From Sinorhizobium sp. 8-89 (lineage in GTDB: Bacteria > Pseudomonadota > Alphaproteobacteria > Rhizobiales > Rhizobiaceae): DNA of 64,000 nt. A model generated the notes under the pieces. It saw only the letters and a program-made list of their open reading frames with translations. It had not been told where the DNA came from and made no database searches. Location of the stretch: positions 53,859 through 117,858 of the forward strand of contig NZ_JASKLR010000016.1 of the NCBI RefSeq assembly GCF_030124325.1, written 5' to 3'. Within the stretch, counting starts at the first letter, position 1, and every line of letters begins with the position of its first letter. A program made the translations under genes and the position numbers. Below are positions 24,531 through 33,893 of the stretch, one piece after another.

Positions 24531-24639
24531 GGCCGTCACGCAGCGGCGATTGCCGGGAACTCCGATCCCACTCCGTTGCCTCTTTCGACGTCCGTGAGAG
24601 CGGGCTAAAGTACTGCGCATTGCGTGTGGAGATGGCGGG

Positions 24640-26373
24640 ATGGCGAACGAGCGCGTCGAGCGGCGACTTGCGGTGATCATGGCCACCGATATCGTCGGCT
24701 ACTCGCGGCTGATGGAGGCCGACGAAACCTCTACGCTTACCGCGATGAAGCGGCTGCAAGGCTCCATAGTCGCTCCGAACATCGCCGCACGCGGCGGCCG
24801 CATCGTGAAGCTGATGGGCGACGGCTCGCTCGTCGTCTTCAGCTCGGCGGTCGACGCGGTGGACTGCGCCATATCGCTTCAGGAAGAACTGGCCTCCGAT
24901 CAGAAGGACGTGGCGCTCGACGACCGCATCCTCTTCAGGATCGGGATCAATCTCGCCGATGTCGTCATCGAGGGGGATGACCTGTTCGGCGACGGCGTCA
25001 ACGTCGCCGCCCGCCTGGAGGCAACCGCCGGGCCGGGCGGCATATGCATCGCCGATGTCGTCCATCGGCAACTCGGCACAAAGAATTGTTCGGCCTTTTG
25101 GGACGGCGGCGAGATAGTGCTGAAGAACATCGCCCGGCCCGTGCACGTCTGGCACTGGAAGGACGCGCCGACGGCCGGGCCATCGACGTCTTTGGCGTCG
25201 GCGCGAACGTCGATCGCCGTTCTGCCATTCGAGAATCTCAGCGGCTCGCCGGACCAGGATTTTTTCAGCGACGGCATCACCGAGGACATCATCGGCGGCC
25301 TTGCCCGGTTTCGTTCGTTGTCCGTCGTCGCCGCCAGTTCATCCTTCAGCTTTCGCGGCAAGGATGCGGGGCTCAAGGAAATCGGCAAAAGGCTCTCCGC
25401 CACCTATCTGGTGGAGGGTAGCGTTCGACGGTCGGGTGAACGGATGCGCATCACGGCGCGGCTTATAGAGGCCGCAAGCGGAACGCACCTGTGGTCGGAA
25501 CACTACGACCGCAGCGTCACGGATATTTTCGCCGTCCAGGACGAGGTGACGCGGATGATCGTGTCGACGCTCGTCGGGCAGATCGAGAGCGCCGATGTCC
25601 GACAGGCGCTGCGCAAACCGACGACGAGTCTTGCGGCCTATGAGTTCTACCTGCGCGGGCTCGTGCATATCCGGGGCTATGGCGCCGACGACAACGAACA
25701 GGCCCGCATGATGTTCGAGGCGGCAGTGGAACGCGACCCGCAATTCGGGCTCGCCCACGCATATCTGGCACTCGCGAGACTTGCGCTTCACGGCTACGCC
25801 AATGCGCCGGCCGATATTCTCGACGCGGCTCTGGCGCTTGCGCAAAAGGCGGTGCGGCTCGACGGAGCTGACAGCGGCTGCGAGCGCCTGCTGGCCCTCA
25901 TGCATTACTTCCGCCGGGATTTCGAGATGGCGGAACGGCATTATCGCCGCGCCTATCAGCTGAACCCCAACGACGCGAACACGATGGTGCAGATGGGCGG
26001 GCTGCTTGCGCGGCGCGGCAGGCTCGAGGAGGCGATGCAGTGGATCGACGAGGGCTTACGCCTCAATCCCTTCCCGCCGCAATGGTATAGTGTGACCCTC
26101 GGCAACACCCTCTATATACTCGGGCGATACGACGAAGCGGCGGCGGCGCTCAAGGAACAGCCCAATCCCGGCCCGTTCACCTGCGCGCGCCTTGTGGCCT
26201 GCTATGCGCAGGCCGGAAACATGGCCGCGACCGACGAGGCGAAGGCGCGCCTTCTGAAACTGTGGCCGGATTTTTCGACGGAAGACTTCATCACGCGCGG
26301 CCTGCTCCTGGAGCTTCCCGAGCAGCGCGAGATGTTCCGGGAGGGCTTGCTGAAGGCCGGCCTGCCGGCGTGA
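24640..26373 (+). CDS. Class III adenylate/guanylate cyclase with TolB-like and TPR domains
   Basis: A 577-residue protein. Cyclase domain at 1-170 with Asp17 (IMATDIVGYSRLME), Lys57 and Asp61 (RIVKLMGDG), and FGDGVNVAARLEATAGPGG. Then a FlgO/TolB-like segment (IAVLPFENLSGSPDQDFFSDGITEDI...), and TPR repeats from about 330 (AHAYLALARLALHGYA..., RAYQLNPNDANTMVQMGGLLARRGRLEEAM). No transmembrane helix between cyclase and sensor, unlike the 6727-8940 paralogue, so this one is likely cytoplasmic. GGAG lies 10-12 nt upstream of the ATG. Confidence 0.9.
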   Translation: MANERVERRLAVIMATDIVGYSRLMEADETSTLTAMKRLQGSIVAPNIAARGGRIVKLMGDGSLVVFSSAVDAVDCAISLQEELASDQKDVALDDRILFRIGINLADVVIEGDDLFGDGVNVAARLEATAGPGGICIADVVHRQLGTKNCSAFWDGGEIVLKNIARPVHVWHWKDAPTAGPSTSLASARTSIAVLPFENLSGSPDQDFFSDGITEDIIGGLARFRSLSVVAASSSFSFRGKDAGLKEIGKRLSATYLVEGSVRRSGERMRITARLIEAASGTHLWSEHYDRSVTDIFAVQDEVTRMIVSTLVGQIESADVRQALRKPTTSLAAYEFYLRGLVHIRGYGADDNEQARMMFEAAVERDPQFGLAHAYLALARLALHGYANAPADILDAALALAQKAVRLDGADSGCERLLALMHYFRRDFEMAERHYRRAYQLNPNDANTMVQMGGLLARRGRLEEAMQWIDEGLRLNPFPPQWYSVTLGNTLYILGRYDEAAAALKEQPNPGPFTCARLVACYAQAGNMAATDEAKARLLKLWPDFSTEDFITRGLLLELPEQREMFREGLLKAGLPA

Positions 26374-26530
26374 AGCGGGCGGCCTGAAGCGCAGCCAGTA
26401 CAAGCCTCATGATCGCTGGTGCAAAGCGGATGCTGCCAGGATCCGACCGCTTTTCCGCACAGCCCTCGTCCGACGGTTGCGCACTTGCCGGCTCCTCATG
26501 TAGCCTCCTGCGCACAGACAGGAGGTGGTC

Positions 26531-26959
26531 ATGGCCGATACGAACTCCGGCACCGCCAGGATGCTGACCGGCAGATGCCTGTGCGGGGTGGTCGAGTACC
26601 GGGTGGCGGACCGGTTCGAATATGCGATGAACTGCCATTGCTCGAACTGCCGGCGCGCCACCGGTTCGGCCTTCAAGCCGTTCGCCGGCGTCAAGCGCGA
26701 GGAACTCGGCCTCGTTCGGGGCGGGGATGCGACCTTGATCTATGGCGACGAGAGCGAGGCGCATGATGTGCATTGCGCGGCCTGCGGCTCGCTGCTCTTT
26801 TCCGTCGTGCGCGAGGGAGCCTACGCGCACGTGACGCTCGGCACGCTCGTGGATGCGCCGACGATCCGCCCGTCGGCGCATATCTTCGTCGGGTCGAAGG
26901 CGGAATGGTTCCACATCACCGACGACCTGCCGCAATATGCGGAATTCCCTGAGGATTGA
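26531..26959 (+). CDS. GFA family zinc protein
   Basis: A 142-residue protein with the GFA (glutathione-dependent formaldehyde-activating) fold zinc ligands: GRCLCG (C-x-C), NCHCSNCRRATGS (C-x-C-x2-C) and HCAACGSLLF (C-x2-C). GFA proteins have been proposed to add glutathione to formaldehyde, but most members are uncharacterised. AGGAGG lies 5 nt before ATG 26531. It is monocistronic, ending just before the convergent quinone reductase gene. Confidence 0.88.
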   Translation: MADTNSGTARMLTGRCLCGVVEYRVADRFEYAMNCHCSNCRRATGSAFKPFAGVKREELGLVRGGDATLIYGDESEAHDVHCAACGSLLFSVVREGAYAHVTLGTLVDAPTIRPSAHIFVGSKAEWFHITDDLPQYAEFPED

Positions 26960-27021
26960 GCCTGTCCCGCGAGGCAGGCGGCGAGCGCGGTGCGTGTCGC
27001 ACGGAGCGATCCATCCCACGA

Positions 27022-28011
27022 TCAAACCGTGACGACGATCTTGCCGAACTGTTTGTTCGACTCCAGGAAGCGATGCGCCTCGACGATCTCGTCGAACGAA
27101 AAGGTCCTGGCGATCACCGGCCGGAGCGAACCGGACGTCAGCCCTTCGAGGATGAAGCTCTTGGCGGCCGCGAGACGCGCCGGGTCGCCGATGATCTCGT
27201 GAACAAGGTAACCGCGCAACGTCAGGCTCTTGCTCAACACGCTAAACAACGGGAAGGGGGTCGGCTCGGGGCTCAAGCCGCCATATTCGATGAGAATGCC
27301 GCCCCGTGACATCGCCGCCGCCAGAGGCTCGAAGGCGGGGCCGCCGACCGCGTCGAACACTACGCGCACGCCCGCCGGACCGGCGATCTCCTTAAGCCGG
27401 GATTCCAGATCCTCCTCGGCGGAGGCGATGACATGCGCGGCGCCGAAGTCGGCGAGTGCCCGCTTCTTGGCGGACGTGCGGGTGACGGCGATCGTGGTTG
27501 CGCCGATGCTGTTGGCAATCTCGATCGCGGCAAGCCCGACGCTGCTCGATGCGGCGGTAATGACGACGAAATCCTGGCTGCGCAGCCCGGCAATGTCGAT
27601 CAACGCGCCATAGGCGGTGAGATATTGCATCCAGGCGGCGGCCGCCGCCTCGAAGCCAAGCGACGGCGGGTGCTTGACGACGAGCCTCGCCGGAAAGCTG
27701 GCGAGTTCGCCATAGGCGGGCCAGCGGACCATCGACGGCGGCGGCACGATGCTGACGGCGTCCCCCGGCGCGAAACCGCCGACCCCTTCGCCGACCGTTT
27801 CGACGGTGCCGGCTGCTTCGAGGCCGAGGCCGGAGGGCAGCACCGGTGTCTCGATATAGGTGCCCGAGCGCAGCAGCGCCTCGGCCCTGTTGAGCCCGAG
27901 CGCCTTGACCCGGATTTGGACCTCACCCGGACCCGGCCCCTGCACATCCACGTTTTCGATGCGCAGAACCTCGGGACCACCAAGCTCATGAAAGCGAACG
28001 ACGCGGACCAT
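27022..28011 (-). CDS. Zinc-independent medium-chain quinone oxidoreductase/alcohol dehydrogenase
   Basis: A 329-residue MDR protein: VVRFHELGGPEVLRIENVDV start, VKALGLNRAEALLRSGTYIE, LGLEAAGTVETVGEGVGGFAPGD, and the NADPH motif AASSSVGLAAIEIANSIGA, then FDAVGGPAF. Zinc ligands are absent, as in the quinone oxidoreductase (QOR) branch. Start at ATG 28011, because GGAG is 9 nt upstream; ATG 28017 is only 3 nt from it. Divergent from a LysR gene across 106 bp, which is the likely regulator. Confidence 0.88.
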   Translation of the reverse strand: MVRVVRFHELGGPEVLRIENVDVQGPGPGEVQIRVKALGLNRAEALLRSGTYIETPVLPSGLGLEAAGTVETVGEGVGGFAPGDAVSIVPPPSMVRWPAYGELASFPARLVVKHPPSLGFEAAAAAWMQYLTAYGALIDIAGLRSQDFVVITAASSSVGLAAIEIANSIGATTIAVTRTSAKKRALADFGAAHVIASAEEDLESRLKEIAGPAGVRVVFDAVGGPAFEPLAAAMSRGGILIEYGGLSPEPTPFPLFSVLSKSLTLRGYLVHEIIGDPARLAAAKSFILEGLTSGSLRPVIARTFSFDEIVEAHRFLESNKQFGKIVVTV

Positions 28012-28117
28012 CGGCATTAACTCCAAAACAATTGAACTGAATAAGGGCTATGCCAGTCGCTTAGGGGCTGGATAAATAGCTTCGGAGGCAGAACAGTAGA
28101 AACCAGGAGTTTTGAAT

Positions 28118-29032
28118 ATGGATCGTCTTGCGAGCATGGCCGTGTTCGTCAAAGCCGTTGACCTCGGCTCGTTCGCCGCCGCCGCGACCGCGCTCGACCT
28201 GTCCGGACCGATGGTCGGCAAGCATGTGCGGTTCCTGGAAGAGCGGCTTGGCGTGCGCCTCCTGAACCGCACGACGCGGCGCCAGAGCCTGACGGATTTC
28301 GGGCGGGCCTATTACGAGCGCTGCCGCGTGGTGCTTGCCGAAGCCGAGGCGGCGGATGCGCTCGCAGCCGATCAGCTTTCCGAGCCGCGCGGACGGCTCC
28401 GGGTCACCATGCCTGCGCTGTTCGGCCGGCGCTGTGTCGTCCCGATCCTGCTGGAGCTTGCCAGGCGACATCCCGCGCTCGAATTCGACCTGTCGTTCAG
28501 CGATCACTTCGCCGACCTCGCGGGCGACGGCTACGATCTCGCGATCCGCAGCCTTTCGGCCGGGACCGGAAATCTGGATGACAGGGCCGGGACGATCGTG
28601 CGTCGCATCGCGCGCCATCACATGGTCGTTTGCGGCTCGCCGTCCTATCTCGCGAAGCACGGCTCGCCACGGCAGATCGAGGATCTCGGCGGGCACCACG
28701 GCATCATCTACAGCCGGTCGGGCCGTGTTCGTCCATGGCTGTTTCCGCGCAGCGACCACGCCCCGGCGGAGGTGACGCCGATCAACCGCCTGCGCCTCGA
28801 CGACCTCGATGCAATCGCCGACGCCGCAGCCGCCGGCATGGGGCTCGCCTGGCTCCCGGGCTGGCTGGTCCGCGAGCGCCTCCAGGCGGGTGCACTCGTG
28901 CCGCTGCTGGCCGATCAGCCGGGACTTCACTACGACAACTACGCGCTCTGGCTGCAGACGCCACATCTGCCGCTGAAGGTACGATATGCGGTCGACGCGC
29001 TTGCGGCTGCGTTGCCGAGATTCATGACGTGA
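28118..29032 (+). CDS. LysR-family transcriptional regulator
   Basis: A 304-residue regulator. HTH at about 1-60 (MDRLASMAVFVKAVDLGSFAAAATALDLSGPMVGKHVRFLEERLGVRLLNRTTR), effector domain after residue 90 (GRLRVTMPALFGRRCVVPIL...). It belongs to the CrgA/DmlR-like branch with the RRQSLTDFGRAYYERC linker. AGGAG is about 8 nt before ATG 28118. It likely controls the divergent quinone oxidoreductase gene. Confidence 0.9.
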   Translation: MDRLASMAVFVKAVDLGSFAAAATALDLSGPMVGKHVRFLEERLGVRLLNRTTRRQSLTDFGRAYYERCRVVLAEAEAADALAADQLSEPRGRLRVTMPALFGRRCVVPILLELARRHPALEFDLSFSDHFADLAGDGYDLAIRSLSAGTGNLDDRAGTIVRRIARHHMVVCGSPSYLAKHGSPRQIEDLGGHHGIIYSRSGRVRPWLFPRSDHAPAEVTPINRLRLDDLDAIADAAAAGMGLAWLPGWLVRERLQAGALVPLLADQPGLHYDNYALWLQTPHLPLKVRYAVDALAAALPRFMT

Positions 29033-29201
29033 GGGGGCGCGCTTGGCGGCCAATGGTCGTTGCGCGTGCGAAACAATGCAAGCTTAGGTCAAGTCCCGCC
29101 GCTTGTGGTAAGCCTGCCGCCGAGGCGAAGGCGCGCCTTCGGGGGGCGCACGTGGCAGCCGGCCGTTGCGTGTTTCGCCGTGAGGTGAGGAGAGAGGCAG
29201 G

Positions 29202-30737
29202 GTGGAGTCTTCCGTCACGCAGGTTCTGATCGTCGGCGCCGGGCCGACGGGGCTGGTGCTGGCGCTGTGGCTGAGGCGGTGCGGGGTCGATCTCCGGATC
29301 ATCGACAAGGCGTCCGGGCCGGGCGAAACCTCGCGCGCGATCGCGGTGCAGGCGCGCACGCTCGAATTTTATCGCCAATTGGGCATCGTCGACGATGTGC
29401 TCGCCGCCGGCATCCGTGTCGAGCGGCTTGCCGTGCGCACGCCGTCAGGCGTCGCGGCGACGCTGAAGCTCGGTGATTTCGGCGCGGGGCTCAGCCGCTA
29501 TCCCTTCGCCTTCGCGCTGCCGCAGGACATTCACGAGCGCATTCTGGTCCGGCATCTCGAAAAGGCGGGCGTTGCGGTCGAGCGGCGCGCCGAACTCATG
29601 AGCTTCGAGCAGGATGCGGCGGCCGTGACGGCGACGGTGGTGAAGGACGGCGCCAGCGAGGTCATCCGGGCCGCCTATCTATGCGGGGCGGACGGCGCGA
29701 GCAGCACGGTGCGCCACGGCCTAAAGCTCGGCTTTCCGGGCGGCACCTACGAACAGTCCTTCTACGTCGCCGATGTCGAGGTGGAGGGTGTAATCGCCCG
29801 CGACGGCCTGAACGTGTGCCTTGATACGCACGGCTTCGCGATCGTGCTGCCGGTGCGCCAGTCGGGCTCGGTGCGGCTGATCGGCATCGTGCCGGCAGAG
29901 AATGCGGCGGAGGAGAAGATCACTTTCGAGACGATCCGTGTCGAGGTCGAGCGGATCACCGGCGTCGCCGTCAAGGCGGTCAACTGGTTCTCGACCTATC
30001 GCCTGCACCATCGGGTCGCCGAGCGTTTCCGCGTGGGCCGGGTGTTTATCGCCGGCGACGCCGGCCATATCCATAGCCCCGCCGGCGGCCAGGGCATGAA
30101 TACCGGGATCGGCGACGCCGTCAACCTCGGCTGGAAGCTTGCCGCCGTTCTCGGCCGGCGCGCGGACGCGCGGCTCATCGACAGCTACGAGCCGGAGCGG
30201 ATCGCCTTCGCCCGGCGGCTGGTCGCAAGCACTGACCGGGCGTTCCGGGTGTTGACCAGCCGCTCGGTGCTCGCGGGTCTCTGGCGCCGTTATCTCATGC
30301 CTCGAACGATCGCCCTGCTGGTCGCCACCCCCGCGGGCGCGCGGTTTGCGTTCCGGACCGTGTCGCAGATCGGCATCACCTACCGCGACGCTGCGATCAG
30401 CCGCGGCGGGGCCGGCCGGGTCCGCGGCGGCGATCGGCTGCCCTACGTCGAGGCCCTATCGGGCGACAACTTCGCGCCGCTTTCGTCGCTCGACTGGCAG
30501 GTTCATGTCTATGGCGCGGCCAGTCCGGCCTTCCGCGCGGCGCTCGCGCCGACCGGAATCCCGGTCCATGCCTTCCCCTTCACGCCGGCCGCCGCCGAGG
30601 CGGGCCTCAGCCGCGACGCCGCCTATCTGCTGCGCCCGGACGGCCATGTGGCGGTGGCCGTGGAGGCGCAGGACCCGGCACCGCTCCTGCGCTATATCGA
30701 GGCGTTCGCCATCGAGCCCGGTGCGTCCGTGACGTGA
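29202..30737 (+). CDS. FAD-dependent aromatic-type monooxygenase
   Basis: A 511-residue class A flavin monooxygenase (PheA/TfdB/UbiH-like). ADP-binding G12-A-G-P-T-G17, the DG-type motif LCGADGASSTVRHGL (about 160), and FIAGDAGHIHSPAGGQGMNTGIGDAVNLGWKLA (about 280) binding the flavin phosphates. A thioredoxin-like C-terminal domain spans about 390-505. It should hydroxylate an aromatic or polyketide-like substrate using NAD(P)H and oxygen. Start GTG 29202 with GAGAGGCAGG upstream. The substrate is not indicated by neighbours. Confidence 0.88.
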   Translation: MESSVTQVLIVGAGPTGLVLALWLRRCGVDLRIIDKASGPGETSRAIAVQARTLEFYRQLGIVDDVLAAGIRVERLAVRTPSGVAATLKLGDFGAGLSRYPFAFALPQDIHERILVRHLEKAGVAVERRAELMSFEQDAAAVTATVVKDGASEVIRAAYLCGADGASSTVRHGLKLGFPGGTYEQSFYVADVEVEGVIARDGLNVCLDTHGFAIVLPVRQSGSVRLIGIVPAENAAEEKITFETIRVEVERITGVAVKAVNWFSTYRLHHRVAERFRVGRVFIAGDAGHIHSPAGGQGMNTGIGDAVNLGWKLAAVLGRRADARLIDSYEPERIAFARRLVASTDRAFRVLTSRSVLAGLWRRYLMPRTIALLVATPAGARFAFRTVSQIGITYRDAAISRGGAGRVRGGDRLPYVEALSGDNFAPLSSLDWQVHVYGAASPAFRAALAPTGIPVHAFPFTPAAAEAGLSRDAAYLLRPDGHVAVAVEAQDPAPLLRYIEAFAIEPGASVT

Positions 30738-30768
30738 ATGACCTTGCGGCGGTCCAGATGCACATCAG

Positions 30769-30851
30769 CAGCGCCACGCGTCTGACCGCCGCGAAACGTC
30801 GAAAATGCCGCATGATTTTGCCCTCAAATCGGCTCCGATTTAGGGAATCAT
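30769..30851 (+). repeat. R1 (RIME1-like) repeat
   Basis: CAGCGCCACGCGTCTGACCGC at the left, GATTTAGGGAATCATG at the right, with the CGCATGATTTTGCCC connector. It is between the monooxygenase and the methyltransferase genes. Confidence 0.75.
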
Positions 30852-30925
30852 GGATCGGCAGCGGCATGCTTGCGTTCGCGGAGGACGACGATTTAGTCGG
30901 CATCCGCCCGGGCGGAGGAGGGCAC

Positions 30926-31600
30926 ATGAGGCGTGAAAGCCGTCGGGCCCATTGGGAGAAGGTCTATCGCGGCAAGGGCGAGGACGAGGTTAGCTGGTTC
31001 GAGGAAAATCCGGCGCCGTCGCTGGAACTGATCGCCGTCCTCGGCGCGACGTCCGAGACGTTGATCATCGACATCGGCGGCGGGGCCTCCCGCCTTGTGG
31101 ATCATCTTTGCGACCGGGGATTTCGGGCCATCACTGTCCTGGACCTGTCGGAGGCCGCGCTCGCGGCGGCGAGAAGCCGGCTTGGCGAGCGCGCCGCACG
31201 CGTCCGCTGGATCGTCGCGGACATCACGGCATGGCGGCCAACGGCGACCTACGAGATCTGGCACGACCGGGCGGCGTTCCATTTCCTCACGGAGAAACAT
31301 GACCGGGCCGCCTATGTCGCGCACTTGAGCGAAGGGCTGAGGGCCGGGGGCCACGCCATCATTGCGACCTTTGGCCCGGACGGGCCGGAGCGCTGCAGCG
31401 GCCTGCCGGTGATGCGCTACAGCCCGGAGAGCCTGGCCGAAACGCTCGGCAGCGCCTTCAAGCTTGTCAGCTCGCGCAGGCATGAACACACGACCCCTTG
31501 GGGCTCGAGGCAATCCTTCCAGTTCAGCGTGTTCCGGCACGTGACCGAAGAGCCGTGGCGCAGAAGGGAGGCGCCTGCTCATCGATACCCCGGAAAATGA
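30926..31600 (+). CDS. Class I SAM-dependent methyltransferase
   Basis: A 224-residue protein with motif I LIIDIGGGASRLVDHL (about 47-62), motif II TVLDLSEAALAAARSR (about 68-83), and post-motif WHDRAAFHFLTEKHDRAAYV (about 112-131). The WHDRAxFHFLT block is typical of a class I methyltransferase subfamily often annotated near thiopurine/tellurite-type enzymes. ATG 30926 has GGAGGAGGG 4 nt upstream. The upstream frame runs through an R1 repeat and is not used. Substrate unknown. Confidence 0.85.
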   Translation: MRRESRRAHWEKVYRGKGEDEVSWFEENPAPSLELIAVLGATSETLIIDIGGGASRLVDHLCDRGFRAITVLDLSEAALAAARSRLGERAARVRWIVADITAWRPTATYEIWHDRAAFHFLTEKHDRAAYVAHLSEGLRAGGHAIIATFGPDGPERCSGLPVMRYSPESLAETLGSAFKLVSSRRHEHTTPWGSRQSFQFSVFRHVTEEPWRRREAPAHRYPGK

Positions 31601-31899
31601 TTTCCCAACAAGGATCGAAGGCAGAGAGTCGTCGTTTTTCAATCAGCTGTGCCAGGTTTCTTATGTCCGATCGGCTGGCCGACGTTAGGTCAGGGCCGAT
31701 CCTTTTCGCGACAGGCACGGGTCGGCGGCGTTCATGTTCAATGCTTTTTGCCTTGCCGCCCGCGCGATGGCATTGCAAGGTCTTCGGTGGAGTATGCCGC
31801 AATGCCAGCGGATGGATGCTCCGGGGCGTGCGGCACGACGCTGGAACGCGCGTGATTCCTATACAAGGCCGGTCGGTTCTTCAGGGGCATGCGCGCGAC
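31601..31899. other. Intergenic stretch without a recognised gene
   Basis: About 300 bp between the methyltransferase stop and an R1 repeat. Short ORFs on both strands have no recognisable motif or ribosome-binding site. GC is lower than in the neighbours. Nothing assigned. Confidence 0.5.
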
Positions 31900-31996
31900 G
31901 GCGCGGCGCGTCTGACCAGACGCGCAGACGCCGCCACAGCATTTGAATTTCTGCACGGCTTCCTCAAATCGGGACCGATCCAGGGAAACGTGCAAT
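31900..31996 (+). repeat. R1 (RIME1-like) repeat, full copy
   Basis: Perfect GCGCGTCT-GACC-AGACGCGC hairpin at the left, diverged right palindrome ending GGGAAACGTGCAATA. It ends 20 bp before the PhzF gene start and so lies in its leader. Confidence 0.75.
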
Positions 31997-32015
31997 ACCG
32001 GTGAGGGGGGCATTG

Positions 32016-32933
32016 ATGACACGGCGATATGCGATCTACGACGTTTTCACGCGGAAGCGTCTGGAGGGCAATCCCCTTGCCGTGGTGTTCGACGGCGATG
32101 GCTTGAGCGACGGGGCCATGCAGGCGATCGCCCAGGAATTCAATCTTTCGGAAACGGTGTTCCTGCAGCAGCCGGGAAGTGCCGCCCATTCGGCGCGGCT
32201 GAGGATCTTCACGCCGGCGCACGAGCTCCCCTTCGCCGGACATCCGACCGTCGGCGCGGCTGTGGCGCTCGCGGAGGCCGCGCATGGCGAATTCGGCAAG
32301 GCGCTCGACCTCATGCAGGTGCTGGAGGAGCGGGTGGGCCCGGTGCGCTCGGCCGTGCGGCTGAAGCCGGGCGAGGCGGCATTTGCGGAATTCGACCTGC
32401 CGCGCAAGCCGAGCCAGCTCGAGGCGCGCTTCGACAAGCACGCGATCGCCGATGCGCTGAGCCTGAAGGCGACGCAGATCGGTTTCGAGAACCATGTGAT
32501 CTCATTCTGGAGCGCGGGCGTGCCCTTCGTCATGGTGCCGCTGCACGATGTCGGCGCGGTGGCGGCGGTGGAATTCGATGCGCAACGCTGGGAACAGCTT
32601 GCGCCGCTCGCCGAAGGGCGGCTCGCCGCCGCCTATCTCTACTGCCGCGGCGGCATCAACCACATGGCGCGGTTCCACGCCCGCATGTTCAAGCCGGAGA
32701 TGGGCGCGGTCGAGGATCCGGCGACCGGCTCGGCCGCCGCCGCCCTTTCGGGCGCCATCCATCTTTTCGACGAACTCGTCGACGGGCACCACCCGATCCT
32801 GATCGAGCAGGGGGTGGAGATGGGCCGCCCGTCCTTCATCCACCTGCATCTCGACATCGCCGGCGGCAAGATCGCGACTGCCCGCATCGGCGGCCATGCG
32901 GTGAAGGTCGCGAGCGGCGAACTGGCAATCTAG
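32016..32933 (+). CDS. PhzF family epimerase/isomerase
   Basis: A 305-residue protein with PhzF hallmarks: YAIYDVFTRKRLEGNPLAVVFDGDGL, AQEFNLSETVFL (catalytic Glu in the NLSE motif), ARLRIFTPAHELPFAGHPTVGAA, and the second half GAVEDPATGSAAAALSG. The fold is a duplicated hot-dog-like barrel (diaminopimelate-epimerase-like). In phenazine synthesis it isomerises trans-2,3-dihydro-3-hydroxyanthranilate, but most homologues have other, unknown substrates, and no phenazine genes are nearby. GAGGGGGG lies 5 nt before ATG 32016. Confidence 0.9.
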   Translation: MTRRYAIYDVFTRKRLEGNPLAVVFDGDGLSDGAMQAIAQEFNLSETVFLQQPGSAAHSARLRIFTPAHELPFAGHPTVGAAVALAEAAHGEFGKALDLMQVLEERVGPVRSAVRLKPGEAAFAEFDLPRKPSQLEARFDKHAIADALSLKATQIGFENHVISFWSAGVPFVMVPLHDVGAVAAVEFDAQRWEQLAPLAEGRLAAAYLYCRGGINHMARFHARMFKPEMGAVEDPATGSAAAALSGAIHLFDELVDGHHPILIEQGVEMGRPSFIHLHLDIAGGKIATARIGGHAVKVASGELAI

Positions 32934-32942
32934 TCTTTGAAG

Positions 32943-32980
32943 CCACGCAATCCGGACGGAAAACCGCTACACAGGCGCAT
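32943..32980 (-). repeat. R2 repeat, partial, inverted
   Basis: ACGCAATCCGGACGGAAAACCGCTACACA is the reverse complement of the R2 core. It lies between the PhzF stop and the EEP gene start. Confidence 0.65.
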
Positions 32981-33004
32981 GTTCCGGGTGCGCGGAGGGA
33001 GGCC

Positions 33005-33814
33005 ATGGCACTGCGCATAATTTCGCTGAACGCATGGGGCGGCCGGGTGCATGCGCCGCTGATCCCCTATCTCGCCGATAGCGAGGCGGATGTCCTCTGC
33101 CTGCAGGAGGTAACGCGCACGACCGGCTCGACGGCCGACTGGCTGGTCTATCGCGACCGCGGGGTCGAACTGCCGCAACGCGCCAATCTCTTCGACGAGA
33201 TCACCGCCGTTCTTCCCGGGCACGACGCGTTCTATTGCCCGACGGCGCGGGGCGAGCTCTTCGACGGCGGGGAGCGGGTCCTCGCCCAGTTCGGGCTCGC
33301 GACCTTCGTGCGCAAGTCGCTCGCCGTCATCGGCCAGGCGCTCGACTTCGTCTATGGCGGCTTTTCGGCGGATGGCTGGGGCGCGCATCCGCGTGCGCGA
33401 AACGCCCATTGCCTACGGCTGATGAGCTATGAGGATGGGTTCACCATCACCATCGCCCATATGCATGGCCTGCGCGATCTTGCCGGCAAGGGGGACACGC
33501 CGGCGCGTCAGGCACAGGCGGAGGCGCTGGTCGGGCTGGTGGAGCGAGTGAGGCGCGACAACGAAAGGCTGGTCATCTGCGGCGACTTCAACGTCCTGCC
33601 GGGAAGCGAGACTTTCGAGGTGCTGGGAAAGCTCGGGCTTACCGAGCTCGTGACGTCACGCGGCTTCACGGATACCCGGACCTCCTACTACGAAAAGGAG
33701 AACCGCTTCGCCGATTACCTCTTGGTCACGCCGGAGGTGAAGGTCAACCGTTTCGACGTGGTCGAAGAGCCGGAGGTTTCGGACCACCGGGCACTGCTCG
33801 TCGAGGTGGGATAG
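33005..33814 (+). CDS. Endonuclease/exonuclease/phosphatase-fold protein
   Basis: A 269-residue EEP protein: MALRIISLNAWGGRVHAPLIPYLADSEADVLCLQEVTRT (metal Asn, catalytic Glu), IAHMHGLRD, LVICGDFNVLPGS (D-x-N) and VSDHRALLVEVG (D-H). It is unrelated in detail to the 21778 gene beyond the fold. No signal peptide. GGAGGGAGG is 2-10 nt before ATG 33005. Likely a phosphodiesterase or phosphatase with unknown substrate; it stands alone between R2 and R1 fragments. Confidence 0.88.
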   Translation: MALRIISLNAWGGRVHAPLIPYLADSEADVLCLQEVTRTTGSTADWLVYRDRGVELPQRANLFDEITAVLPGHDAFYCPTARGELFDGGERVLAQFGLATFVRKSLAVIGQALDFVYGGFSADGWGAHPRARNAHCLRLMSYEDGFTITIAHMHGLRDLAGKGDTPARQAQAEALVGLVERVRRDNERLVICGDFNVLPGSETFEVLGKLGLTELVTSRGFTDTRTSYYEKENRFADYLLVTPEVKVNRFDVVEEPEVSDHRALLVEVG

Positions 33815-33828
33815 GCGAGCGGCAGGCG

Positions 33829-33887
33829 ACAGCGCCGTGCGTCTTTCCGGCGCTACAGATCAGCGCAAGACTTTGAATTTCGAACTC
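33829..33887 (+). repeat. R1 repeat, partial
   Basis: ACAGCGCCGTGCGTCTTTCCGG then GCGCTACAGATCAGCGC and CTTTGAATTTCGAACTC; right palindrome missing. It separates the convergent EEP and OsmC genes. Confidence 0.55.
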
Positions 33888-33893
33888 AAGCGA

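Noticed and set aside
32016..32933. Phenazine biosynthesis
   Set aside because: Only a PhzF-family gene is present. No other phz-type genes occur nearby and most PhzF homologues serve other pathways.
31943..33004. Long + strand frame joining the PhzF region to the EEP protein at 33005
   Set aside because: The upstream part is an out-of-frame shadow of PhzF. The real EEP start is ATG 33005 with its own GGAGGGAGG site.
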